Shown piece after piece: positions 7,290-15,660 of a stretch of DNA of 16,707 bases (its first letter is position 1; the number at the start of each line of letters is the position of its first letter). Location: the NCBI GenBank assembly GCA_044870185.1, contig JBIOYL010000237.1:1-16707 (forward strand), given 5' to 3'. The stretch comes from JBIOYL01 sp044870185 (lineage in GTDB: Bacteria > Actinomycetota > CALGFH01). The translations under genes and the position numbers were made by a program. The notes under the pieces were generated by a model that was not told the origin of the DNA, ran no database searches, and was given only the letters and a program-made list of their open reading frames with translations.

Positions 7290-7723
7290 CCGGCATTCGC
7301 CTCGGCGAAGCCGTCCAGCTTGCTCGCGGTGCCGGCCAGCGGCCGGGCGAGCTCGGGCAGCTCGTCACCCCGGCCCCGACGGGCGGCGATGCGCAGGGCG
7401 TCCAGGCCCGTGACGGCCTGGTCGAGCAGGTCGTCGAGCTGCGCGCGCAGGCGGTCGGAGCGCGCGTCGGGCGGCTGGATGGCGTCGAAGGTCTGCTGTG
7501 CGGCGCCCGCGTCGTCGTCGGCCTCGGCCAGCACCTGGGCCAGGTAGCGCCCGCCGGTGCCGTGCCGGGTGGCCGCCTGGACCGCCAACCTGGCCGTCTG
7601 GACCGCCGAGGTGGCCGCCTTGGCGGTCTGGCCGGCCTTGGACCGGTAGACGTCGTAGGACCTGACCGGGCCGGTGCAGCCGGCCATGGCCAGCAGCGCC
7701 ACGAGCAGCAGGATCCGTCGCAT
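7286..7723 (-). CDS. Small putative lipoprotein
   Basis: About 145 residues from the ATG at 7723. An in-frame GTG at 7732 is an equally possible start. The N-terminus is a lipoprotein signal peptide: MRR, a hydrophobic stretch LLLVALLAMA, then GC, giving the lipid-anchored Cys at residue 16. The box AMAGC has Met at -3, which is slightly unusual. The mature part is Ala/Arg/Asp-rich and looks all-helical, with no Cys and no family I recognise. It would sit on the outer face of the membrane. The stop overlaps the GTG start of the Nramp-like gene as GTGA, so the two are translationally coupled, and a role as an extracytoplasmic partner of that transporter is plausible but unproven. It begins 40 nt after the stop of the GAF/ANTAR gene. 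Confidence 0.72.
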   Translation of the reverse strand: MRRILLLVALLAMAGCTGPVRSYDVYRSKAGQTAKAATSAVQTARLAVQAATRHGTGGRYLAQVLAEADDDAGAAQQTFDAIQPPDARSDRLRAQLDDLLDQAVTGLDALRIAARRGRGDELPELARPLAGTASKLDGFAEANAG

Positions 7724-7763
7724 GGTGGCCACCGCATACCCGCCGGCAAGGCAAGGAAACCGT

Positions 7764-10103
7764 TCAGCCGCCCGGCTCCGCGCTCGGTGCCGTCTCGCCG
7801 CGGTGCTGCCAGCGGCCGGCGTCCAGGGCGGCGCCGATGCGCTGCGCGAGGTGCTCGGCCAGGGCCAGGTCGGCCTCGCCGTAGCGTCCGGGGGTCCTGG
7901 CGGCCAGGGTCAGGACGCCGAGCGCGCGGGTCTTGCCCTTGAGCGGCACGATCATCGCCGACCTCGGCGCCAGCGCGCGGTGCAGGCGGACCCACTCGGG
8001 GTCGGCGCCCAGGGTCAGCAGCTCCTCGGCGCCCTCACCGACCACCCTGGCCTGGCCGGTGCGCAGCGCCACGGCCAGCGGGTGGTCGGAGGCCGCGTCG
8101 ACGACGGGCGGCTCGAGCGCGGCCGGCGGCCGGCCGGTGATCGGATCGGCGTGGGCGGCGGCCAGGTGGCGCAGCGACCCCCGGTCGTCGAGCAGCTCGA
8201 CCGACGCCCAGTCGGCCAGCCGGGGGACGGCCAGCCAGACCACCTGCTCCAGGGCTGCCTCGGTGCTCGGCGCGCTGGCCAGGACGGCGCTGGCCTCGGC
8301 CAGGAAGGCGAGCTGCTCCTCGGCGGCGATCGCGGCGGTCCGGGACGCCTCGGCCGCCTCGTACAGCTGCGCCCGCTCGACGGCCTGGGCGCACAGCTCG
8401 GCCAGGGCGAACAGGAAGCGCCGCTCCTCCGGGCCGATCACGTGCGGCTCCTGGAAGCTCAGGCCGAGGACGCCCACCACCCGGCCGTGCGCGAGCAGGG
8501 CAACCGCCGCGATCGACTCGTCGCCGCCCCTGGGCGCGGCCGGGTAGCGCTCGCGCAGCTCCTGCCGGGAGCCGAGGAAGATCGCCGTGCCCTCGCGGGC
8601 CGCCTCGGCCAGCGGCACCGGGGCGTCCAGGGGGAAGCGCCGCCGGCCGGGGTGCTCCTGGAGCGCGACGCCGGCGGGGCGGCCGGCGGCCGCCACGACC
8701 TCGACCTGCCCGCCGGCGACGATGCCGACCAGCCCCGAGGCCGCGTCGAGCAGCTCGACACCCTGTCGCACGACGACCGCCCCGATCTCGTCGATGGTGG
8801 CGGCGTCGGCGAGGGCCGCGGTGACGCTCTGGAAGCGGCGGAGCCGGTCGGCCAGACGGTCGGAGGCCGCCTGGGTGCCCGACCCGGCGGCGAGCCGCCG
8901 GGCGCGGTCGATGGCCAGACCGGCCCGGTCGGCGACCATCTGGAGCAGCTTGAGGTCGGCGGCCCGGAAGCGGCTGGGGGTCGTGCTGGCGACGGCGATC
9001 ACCCCGACGGCGGTGCCCTCCACCAGCATGGGCACCCCGGCCAGCGCGCGGGTGGACGCCGGCAGCAGCGCGCTCAGCGCGTCGGCGGCCGGCAGGTCGT
9101 CGGCGAGCAGCGGCCGCCCGGTCGCGGCGATGCGTCCCAGCACGCCCTCCCCGGCCGGTGGCCGAAACGCGTCCGCCGCCGCCCGGTCGACGCTGAGCGA
9201 GGCGGACACGCGCAGGACCTCCCCCTCCAGCAGCAGGATCACCACCGCGTCGGCCTCCAGCACCGCCTTGATGCGCTCGAGCAGCTCGGCGACCAGGTCG
9301 GCCAGGCCGAGCTGGTCGAGTGCGGCGTCGGTGACCGCCTGTACGCCGGCGAGCCAGCGGCGCTCGGCCGGCGGCCGGCGCCTGGCAGCCTCGGTGCCGG
9401 CCAGGCCGCGCCGGTTGCGGATCACCTCCTTGGCCACGTCGACCACCTTGCGCCGGGTCGAGCGGGCCATCGAGCGCAGCCGCTCGAAGGCGGCGTCGGG
9501 CTCAAGGCCCTCGGTGGCCACCAGCACGCCCTTGGCCTGCTCGATGAAGATCCGGGTGGTCAGGGCGTGCTCGAGCTGGCGCACCTCGGCGTCGCGGGCC
9601 CGGTAGCCGATGGCGGCCCGCAGCAGGTCGCCGACCACGTCGGCGAACGCCTCGATGGCCCGCACCTCGTCGCCGGTCCATGCGTGCGGCTCGGCCGCGT
9701 AGACGTTGAGGGTGCCGAGCGGCTGGCTGCCGGCGCGCACCGGCACGCTGAGCAGGCTGCCGACGCCGTGCTGGCGGGCCAGCACCGCGAAACGCGGCCA
9801 GCGGACGTCGGCGGCGACGTCGGCGACCTGGATCACCGTGCTGGTCGCAAAGGCGCTGATGCACGGCCCCTCGCCGAGCTCCTCCTGGATCTGCTCGAGC
9901 GCCCGGCCGCGCTCGTCGGTCACGGTCACCCAGCGCAGATGGCCGTCGTCGTCGGCCAGCATGAGCCCGGCGCCCTCGACGCGGAACACCGCCCGGGTCG
10001 CCTCGGCGACCCGTTCGAGCGCGGCGAGCAGCTCGTCGGGATCGGCGGCGACGTCCTTGAGGGCCAGCAGGCTGCGCTGCAGGGCCCCATGGTCGATGGA
10101 CAC
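7764..10103 (-). CDS. Multi-GAF sensor with internal ANTAR domain
   Basis: A 779-residue cytoplasmic protein with no membrane segments. Domain order is GAF (about 23-165), ANTAR (about 172-229), then three more GAF-like domains (about 253-410, 430-590 and 605-765). The ANTAR part is clear, with 'LTTRIFIEQAKGVL' (181-194), 'AAFERLRSMAR' (204-214) and 'VVDVAKEVI' (220-228). ANTAR domains bind paired-hairpin RNA and act as transcription antiterminators; they usually sit at the C-terminus after one GAF or receiver domain, so the internal position is odd. No histidine kinase, phosphatase or GGDEF output is present. The GTG at 10103 is chosen because AGGAGG lies 9 nt upstream; the frame is open to 10166, but that extension would overlap the likely -10 region's transcript start. 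It has its own probable promoter and may continue into the lipoprotein-transporter run. Confidence 0.87.
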   Translation of the reverse strand: MSIDHGALQRSLLALKDVAADPDELLAALERVAEATRAVFRVEGAGLMLADDDGHLRWVTVTDERGRALEQIQEELGEGPCISAFATSTVIQVADVAADVRWPRFAVLARQHGVGSLLSVPVRAGSQPLGTLNVYAAEPHAWTGDEVRAIEAFADVVGDLLRAAIGYRARDAEVRQLEHALTTRIFIEQAKGVLVATEGLEPDAAFERLRSMARSTRRKVVDVAKEVIRNRRGLAGTEAARRRPPAERRWLAGVQAVTDAALDQLGLADLVAELLERIKAVLEADAVVILLLEGEVLRVSASLSVDRAAADAFRPPAGEGVLGRIAATGRPLLADDLPAADALSALLPASTRALAGVPMLVEGTAVGVIAVASTTPSRFRAADLKLLQMVADRAGLAIDRARRLAAGSGTQAASDRLADRLRRFQSVTAALADAATIDEIGAVVVRQGVELLDAASGLVGIVAGGQVEVVAAAGRPAGVALQEHPGRRRFPLDAPVPLAEAAREGTAIFLGSRQELRERYPAAPRGGDESIAAVALLAHGRVVGVLGLSFQEPHVIGPEERRFLFALAELCAQAVERAQLYEAAEASRTAAIAAEEQLAFLAEASAVLASAPSTEAALEQVVWLAVPRLADWASVELLDDRGSLRHLAAAHADPITGRPPAALEPPVVDAASDHPLAVALRTGQARVVGEGAEELLTLGADPEWVRLHRALAPRSAMIVPLKGKTRALGVLTLAARTPGRYGEADLALAEHLAQRIGAALDAGRWQHRGETAPSAEPGG

Positions 10104-10178
10104 GACTCCCGTCCTCCTGCACGAACGAGAGCTGCGGCCAGCGGGGGCACGGCTGTAACGCAGCACGTAGGCGTCCGG

Positions 10179-10184
10179 ATTGTA
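10179..10184 (-). promoter_or_regulatory. Probable -10 element for the GAF/ANTAR gene
   Basis: On the minus strand the sequence reads TACAAT, a near-consensus -10 box, about 75 nt before the GTG start at 10103. No good -35 hexamer is seen 16-18 nt upstream (TAACGC/GTAACG lie there). It suggests that this gene is transcribed separately from purC. Confidence 0.4.
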
Positions 10185-10220
10185 GCGGGACGGGACCGCA
10201 GGCGTTACCTCGACCGGCGG

Positions 10221-10243
10221 CGGGACGGTCGGTGGCGGGACGG

Positions 10244-10265
<22 letters not shown>
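10221..10265. repeat. 15-bp tandem repeat x3 across the purC 3' end
   Basis: CGGGACGGTC recurs at 10221-10230, 10236-10245 and 10251-10260, giving a 15-bp period with variable five-base joints. The last one and a half units encode the C-terminal residues and stop of PurC, and the rest is spacer. The array is in step with the codon frame. Confidence 0.8.
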
Positions 10266-11253
<988 letters not shown>

Positions 11254-11257
<4 letters not shown>

Positions 11258-12663
11258 GGCAGCTCCTTCAGCCGGTCGAACACGACGCCCGCGCCGGCGA
11301 CGAAGCGGGCCGGGTCGAGCGCCGCGTCGAGGCCGCCCGCGGCGGCAGGTGCGCCTGGGCCACCCGCACCGGCGGCGGGCGCGGCGGGCGTGCCTGGGCC
11401 GCCCGCGTCGGCGGCTGCCGCGTCGGGACCGTCCGCACCGGCGGGCGCGGCGAGGGCGGTGGCCACCCCGGGCTCGACGAGCAGCAGGTCACGGAACCCG
11501 CCGTGACCCTGGACGGCGGCCATGGCCGCGCGCTGCACCGCGGCGTAGGCGTCCTCGCGGCTCCAGCCGGCGTCGACCAGGGCGAGCAGGGCGGCCGACG
11601 AGCCGGCCAGGCCGCCCGCCGCGTCCAGGTTGGCCCGCATGCGCTCCGGGAACACGCGCAAGCCGGCGACCAGCCAGACGGCCCGCTCCAGCGCGTAGTC
11701 GAGCGCGCAGCAGGCATCGGGCAGGATGACTCGCTCGACCGACGAGTGGGAGATGTCTCGCTCGTGCCACAAGGCGACGTCCTCCCAGCCGGCGAGCGCA
11801 TAGCCGCGCAGCAGCCGGGCCAGCCCGCTGATGCGCTCGGCCACGATCGGGTTGCGCTTGTGGGGCATGGCCGAGGAGCCCTTCTGCCCCGCGGCGAACG
11901 GCTCCTCGACCTCGCCGACCTCGCTGCGCTGCAGGTGGCGGACCTCGACGGCCAGCCGCTCGAGGTCGGCGCCGGTGCCGGCGCAGGCGGCCAGCAGCTC
12001 GGCGTGGCGGTCGCGGGCGACCACCTGGGTCGGGGCGTCCTCGGGGCGCAGCCCGAGCTCGGCGAGCACCTCGGCCTCGACGTCGGCGGGCAGGTTGGCG
12101 TAGGTGCCGACCGCGCCGGAGATGGTGCCGACCGCGACCGCCTCGCGGGCGGCCCGCAGCCGGCGCCGGTCGCGGTCGAACGCGAAGGCGTGGCCGGCCA
12201 GCTTCAGCCCGAAGGTGGTCGGCTCGGCGGCCATCCCGTGGGTGCGGCCGAGGCACAGGGTGTCGCGGTGCTCGAAGGCCCGCTCGCGCAGGGCCGCCAC
12301 CAGCCGGTCCAGCCGGCCGAGCAGCAGGCCGGCGGCCTCGACCAGCTGCAGGGCGAGCGCGGTGTCGAGCAGATCCGACGAGGTCATCCCGTAGTGCACG
12401 TGGCGGGCGGCTGTGCCGGCGATGCCCTCGCCGTAGGCGGTGAGGAAGGCGATCACGTCGTGGTGGAGCTGGGCGTCGAGCTCGTGCACGCGCTCGGCGG
12501 CGGGCGGCGGGGCGGCCTCGATGGCGGCCAGGTCGGCGGGGGGCACCAGGCCGCGGCGGGCCCGGGCACGCACGACGGCCACCTCGACCTGGACGAAGCG
12601 CGCGAACCCGGCCGCCTCACCCCACACGGCACCCATCTCGGGCAGGGTGTAGCGGGGGATCAC
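11254..12663 (-). CDS. purB: Adenylosuccinate lyase
   Basis: A 469-residue PurB of the fumarase/aspartase superfamily. It releases fumarate from SAICAR and from adenylosuccinate. The signature loop 'GSSAMPHKRNP' (262-272) carries the catalytic Ser (263 or 264), and 'GRTHGMAAEPTTFG' (139-152) carries the catalytic His. 'YGMTSSDLLDT' (91-101) is also typical. Most single-domain bacterial PurB proteins are near 430 residues; the excess here comes from an Ala/Gly/Pro-rich stretch at about 406-444, close to the C-terminus. The start is a GTG at 12663 with GGGAGGG about 7 nt upstream. It lies 85 nt after purE across a repeat-filled spacer and overlaps purC by 4 nt. Confidence 0.96.
11332..11448. 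repeat. Low-complexity GC repeat insertion within purB
   Basis: This stretch encodes about 39 residues built almost only from Ala, Gly, Pro, Asp and Thr (PurB residues 406-444), with recurring Gly-Gly-Pro-Gly words spaced by Ala-rich runs. The DNA is made of imperfect repeats of GC-rich words such as GGCGGGCG. The catalytic core ends before it and a normal-looking C-terminal helix follows it. Confidence 0.75.
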
Positions 12664-12666
12664 GAC

Positions 12667-12749
12667 CCGGCCCTCCCGGCGCGGGCCCTTGCCGTGAGGG
12701 CCTTGCGGGCGCCGGCTCTCCCGGCGCCGGCCCTCCCCGCGCGGGCCCT
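12667..12749. repeat. Direct repeats filling the purE-purB spacer
   Basis: A 23-bp segment at 12667-12689 recurs at 12727-12749 with a single mismatch (60-bp period). A shorter related copy, CCGGCTCTCCCGGCG, lies at 12712-12726. Together they account for most of the 85-bp spacer and reach the last base of the purE stop. The units are rich in self-complementary GC words and could fold, but no T-run is present. Confidence 0.8.
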
Positions 12750-13216
12750 CACAGGCGCAGGCCCTCGGCGAGCTGCTTCTTGAAGTCGGCGAGCTGGCTT
12801 CGCAGGGCGGGGTCGCCGACGGCCAGGATCTGCACGGCGAGGATGCCCGCGTTGGCGGCCGCGTCGAGGCCGACGGTGGCCACCGGCACGCCGCTCGGCA
12901 TCTGCACCATCGAGAACAGGGCGTCCTGCCCGGCGAGCTGGGGCGTGAAGATCGGCAGGCCGACGACCGGCAGGACGGTGTGGGCGGCGATGACGCCGGG
13001 CAGCGCGGCCGACCGGCCCGCGGCCGCGATGATCACCTCCAGCCCGCGGTCCTCCGCGCTGGCGGCGTAGTCGGCGACGCGGCGCGGGCTGCGGTGGGCG
13101 CTGATGATCTCCAGCTCGTAGGCCACGCCGAACTTCTCGAGCATGACCGCGGCGGCCCTGGCGCGCTCCTCGTCCGAGCTCGAGCCGAGTACGATCCCCA
13201 CCCGTGGCTGCGGCAT
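12749..13216 (-). CDS. purE: N5-carboxyaminoimidazole ribonucleotide mutase (PurE class I)
   Basis: A 155-residue PurE, normal in length, that moves the carboxyl group of N5-CAIR to give CAIR. Motifs are 'VGIVLGSSSDEE' (6-17), 'SAHRSP' (40-45) with the catalytic His, 'IIAAAG', and the family-typical 'FSMVQMPSGVPVATVG'. One departure is the segment usually reading AAHLPG, which here reads 'RSAALPGVIAA', so Ala replaces the second active-site-region His. The fold-defining parts are intact. The ATG at 13216 has GGGGAGGG upstream. A purK gene (the usual N5-CAIR synthase partner) is not in the window. It heads the purE-purB-purC run; the divergent gene starts at 13373. Confidence 0.93.
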   Translation of the reverse strand: MPQPRVGIVLGSSSDEERARAAAVMLEKFGVAYELEIISAHRSPRRVADYAASAEDRGLEVIIAAAGRSAALPGVIAAHTVLPVVGLPIFTPQLAGQDALFSMVQMPSGVPVATVGLDAAANAGILAVQILAVGDPALRSQLADFKKQLAEGLRL

Positions 13217-13253
13217 CCGCCCTCCCCACCGTTCGCTCGCCTGGACCTGGCGC

Positions 13254-13259
13254 ATTCTA
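13254..13259 (-). promoter_or_regulatory. Possible -10 element for purE-purB-purC
   Basis: On the minus strand the sequence reads TAGAAT (one mismatch to TATAAT), 38 nt before the purE ATG, in the 156-bp divergent spacer. It is the only AT-rich word in that spacer. No recognisable -35 is found at the right distance, so confidence is limited. Confidence 0.4.
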
Positions 13260-13372
13260 TGTCGCGCCGGTCCGGGGCGGGTGGCGCCGGTCCGGCGTCG
13301 GCCCTGTCCGGGGCCGGGCCGTCGGGGCGGGGCCGGTCGCGCCACGCACCGCCCGACCGCAACGAGGGAGCC

Positions 13373-14239
13373 ATGCCGGCCCGCGTCACCGCCATCCTGA
13401 TCCCGATCCTGCTCGCCGCCCTGCTCGTCTGCCTGGCCGCCGGCTGGACGCTCGGCACCAGCGCCCGCCGCGCGACCGCCGGCGGCCCGACCGCCGGCGG
13501 CCCGGCCATATCCTCGGCGGCGGCCGAGGCGACGGCGGCGACCAACGCGACGGCAACGACCGGCCGCACGGCCGCGCCGGCACCGGCGCCGCCCCCGCCG
13601 GGACCGCTGGCCGCGGCCGGCCGGCTGCTGCAGCGGCCGCCCACCCCGTCGTCCTTCGCGGCCGGTCCGGCGCTGACCTGCGCCACGGCCAGAGCGGCCG
13701 GCGTGCTGCGGCTGGCCCGGGTGCTCGGCTGCGCGCGGACCACGCTGGCGCCGACCGGGCGGCCGGTGCTGTGGGCGACCGGCCGGACCGGCGGCGGCCG
13801 GCTCCAGATGCAGGTATGGGCGCTCACCGCGCCGACCCGCTGGTCGAAGGTGCTCCAGGCCAGCGAGCCGGCCGAGCGAGCGTGGGCCCGGGCGCAGGTG
13901 CTCACCCCGCAGCTGGTGCGCTCGGCCAGGACGCTGGTCGCCGCGGTCACCCTGGCCGGCCCGGACCGGGAGCTGGCATACGACATCGTGCGCTGGCCGG
14001 GCGGCTCCCTGCCGGTGGTGGCCGTTCACCGGGGCGGCCTGGAGCAGGGCGCGATCGACTTCCCGGCCCTGGCCACCGGCGGCCGGGGCATCGACGACTA
14101 CGCCGCCAGCGCCGGCGGCACCAGGTTCGTCCGCACCGAGATCCGGTTCGTGGGCGGCGCCTACCGGGCGCTCCGGACGGGTATCGTGTCAGCTTCGGCC
14201 GTACCGCGAGCGGCCACGCCGACCGGGGAAGCGGGGTGA
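13373..14239 (+). CDS. Membrane-anchored extracytoplasmic protein, paralogue A
   Basis: A 288-residue protein of unknown function. Residues 5-25 are one hydrophobic segment after a short basic start, which fits an N-terminal anchor. A Gly/Ala/Thr/Pro-rich linker (30-95) leads to a C-terminal domain (about 98-280). Two Cys at 103 and 120 (CX16C) could form a disulphide outside the cell. The C-terminal domain is clearly related to that of the next gene: 'LQMQVWAL' matches 'LQVQLWAF', 'RELAYDIVRW' matches 'RALSYDLVRV', 'VAVHRGGLEQGAI' matches 'VAAHRDGLAHGVV', and 'GIDDYAAS' matches 'VIDEYSAN'. The ATG at 13373 has GAGGGAG just before it. It is transcribed away from purE. No enzyme motif is seen. 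Confidence 0.75.
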   Translation: MPARVTAILIPILLAALLVCLAAGWTLGTSARRATAGGPTAGGPAISSAAAEATAATNATATTGRTAAPAPAPPPPGPLAAAGRLLQRPPTPSSFAAGPALTCATARAAGVLRLARVLGCARTTLAPTGRPVLWATGRTGGGRLQMQVWALTAPTRWSKVLQASEPAERAWARAQVLTPQLVRSARTLVAAVTLAGPDRELAYDIVRWPGGSLPVVAVHRGGLEQGAIDFPALATGGRGIDDYAASAGGTRFVRTEIRFVGGAYRALRTGIVSASAVPRAATPTGEAG

Positions 14240-14245
14240 GCGGAC

Positions 14246-15169
14246 GTGGCAGTGCCGGGCCGGCAGGTCGTCCTCGGCGTCGGCGTCGGCGTCGTGTCCG
14301 TCGCCATGGTCGCCGGCAGCTACCTGCTCGGGCGCCACAGCAGCGACCGGGCCGCCGTGGTCGGCCCGACCCGCGCCGCCACGAAGTGGACGCCCGGGCA
14401 CGCGCCCTGGGCCACCCGGTCACCCTGGGCCACCCGGCCGGCCCCGGTCCCCGCGCCGGCCCCGGTCCCCCGGCCGCCGAAGACGAAGCTCCGCAGCGCC
14501 GGGGAGACCACGCTGTCTGCGACGGGCGCCATCCTCCAGCCCCCCGCCATCCCCAACATGGTCGGCGGCACGCGGAGCATGAGCTGCCGCCGGCTCGCGG
14601 CGGCGGCGAACCCGCCGGTCAAGCTCACCCTGGTCCGCTGCGGCGAGGCCACCGCGGTGGCGCCCAGCGGTGAACCCGTGACCTGGCTGGTCAACCGGGT
14701 GCAGATCAGCAACGCGCTGCAGGTTCAGCTGTGGGCGTTCGGCGACGGGTCCTGGAGCCAGACGCTGGTCGGCACCGAGAGCAGGCCCGGCGTCACCTGG
14801 ACCGACATCGACGTGCGCCCGGCGCGGCTCACGCGCGGCGGCGCCACCCTGGTGGTGGAGTTCCGCTCGCAGGGCACCCGGCGGGCCCTGAGCTACGACC
14901 TGGTACGGGTCGCCGGGGTCGCCGGCGCCCCGGACGCTCGGGTCAAGGTGGCCGCCCACCGCGACGGCCTCGCCCACGGCGTGGTCGCCGTCACGCCGAC
15001 GCCGACCGGCGAGGTCATCGACGAGTACTCGGCCAACCTGTCCGACGGCGCGCCCGAATGCTGCCCGACGACGTTCGACCACGTGCGCATCGGCTTCCAA
15101 CGGGGGTCGCTGCGCCTCCTCGGCGCCGACCAGGTGCCGACCAGCCGCGTGCCCGCACCCCCCGGCTGA
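14246..15169 (+). CDS. Membrane-anchored extracytoplasmic protein, paralogue B
   Basis: A 307-residue protein starting GTG at 14246, 6 nt after the stop of paralogue A, so the two form an operon. It has a hydrophobic N-terminal segment (about 8-28), a Pro/Ala linker with a doubled 'PWATR' word (54-64) and repeated 'APVP' (66-74), then a C-terminal domain (about 112-297) homologous to paralogue A. Cys114 and Cys132 (CX17C) correspond to the Cys pair of A. B also has a Cys-Cys pair (272-273) in an insertion that A lacks. Cell-surface location with disulphides is likely. I do not recognise the domain family. The ribosome site (GGGGTGAG, overlapping the A stop) is moderate. Confidence 0.78.
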   Translation: MAVPGRQVVLGVGVGVVSVAMVAGSYLLGRHSSDRAAVVGPTRAATKWTPGHAPWATRSPWATRPAPVPAPAPVPRPPKTKLRSAGETTLSATGAILQPPAIPNMVGGTRSMSCRRLAAAANPPVKLTLVRCGEATAVAPSGEPVTWLVNRVQISNALQVQLWAFGDGSWSQTLVGTESRPGVTWTDIDVRPARLTRGGATLVVEFRSQGTRRALSYDLVRVAGVAGAPDARVKVAAHRDGLAHGVVAVTPTPTGEVIDEYSANLSDGAPECCPTTFDHVRIGFQRGSLRLLGADQVPTSRVPAPPG

Positions 15170-15179
15170 CGCGGGCCGT

Positions 15180-15219
15180 CGGCCGCCACCCGCCTGGCCG
15201 AGCAGCTTGGCGGCGGCCG
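15180..15219. terminator. Possible bidirectional hairpin between convergent genes
   Basis: CGGCCGCC (15180-15187) can pair with GGCGGCCG (15212-15219) across a 24-nt loop in the 83-bp gap between paralogue B and the VapC-like gene, which converge here. The position suits a shared terminator, but there is no T-run and the loop is long. Confidence 0.25.
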
Positions 15220-15252
15220 AGCCGTTGGCCGACGCCGGGGCGTTGACAGGCG

Positions 15253-15660
15253 TCACACGGCCAGAATCCGCACCCCGGGCCGACCGGCCGCGAGCAGCCC
15301 CAGATCGTCGGGGTCGCTGGTGGCAACGTGGGCCGGACCGCCCAGGACGGCTTCGGCGACAACGAGGGCGTCGATGGTGAGGTTGACCCCGGCCCGGGCC
15401 AGCAATGCCCCGGCCTTGCGCCCGTGTGCTTCGGTCGCTTCGCTCACCCGGCCGACCGCCTTGACGACCCGGTTCACGCCGGCGTCGCGGGGCCCACTGC
15501 CCCGAACGACCTCGGCGAGCACGACGGCTGGGACGATCACGGGCACCGCCAGCTCCCAGGCCCGTTCCAGCACGGCACGGGCGCGCCGGTCATGGGCGGC
15601 AAGTGCCAGGACGGCACCGGAATCGAGGATCAGGCGGTCCGGCGCGACGGCCCGGGCCAT
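15253..15660 (-). CDS. PIN-domain ribonuclease toxin, VapC-like
   Basis: A 135-residue single PIN domain. The four acidic metal-binding positions are present: Asp13 in 'LILDSGAVLAL', Glu50 in 'LAEVVRG', Asp97 in 'LTIDALVV' and Asp116 in 'ATSDPDDL'. Such proteins are Mg-dependent RNases, and as VapC toxins they cut tRNA or rRNA when not held by an antitoxin. The 5' end overlaps the preceding ribbon-helix-helix gene by 31 nt, the standard arrangement of antitoxin first and toxin second with coupled translation. The ATG at 15660 leaves a seven-residue lead before the PIN core. The acidic residues suggest an intact enzyme. The target cannot be predicted. Confidence 0.88.
   Translation of the reverse strand: MARAVAPDRLILDSGAVLALAAHDRRARAVLERAWELAVPVIVPAVVLAEVVRGSGPRDAGVNRVVKAVGRVSEATEAHGRKAGALLARAGVNLTIDALVVAEAVLGGPAHVATSDPDDLGLLAAGRPGVRILAV

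Noticed and set aside
5674..7995. 773-codon minus-strand frame over the transporter and PRC genes
   Set aside because: Wrong frame of the Nramp-like, lipoprotein and PRC genes, which have clear family signatures.
10104..10166. Upstream extension of the multi-GAF gene to 10166
   Set aside because: The GTG at 10103 has a strong AGGAGG at good spacing. The extension is not GAF-like and lies just downstream of the likely -10 box.
10104..10178. Paired-hexaloop ANTAR target RNA in the leader of the GAF/ANTAR gene
   Set aside because: A small stem (GCTG/CAGC) is visible, but its loop is five bases and no second matching hairpin with the expected A1/G4 loop was found by eye.
12660..13229. 189-codon minus-strand frame overlapping purE
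   Set aside because: Out of frame with PurE and composed of Arg/Gly/Pro-rich noise.
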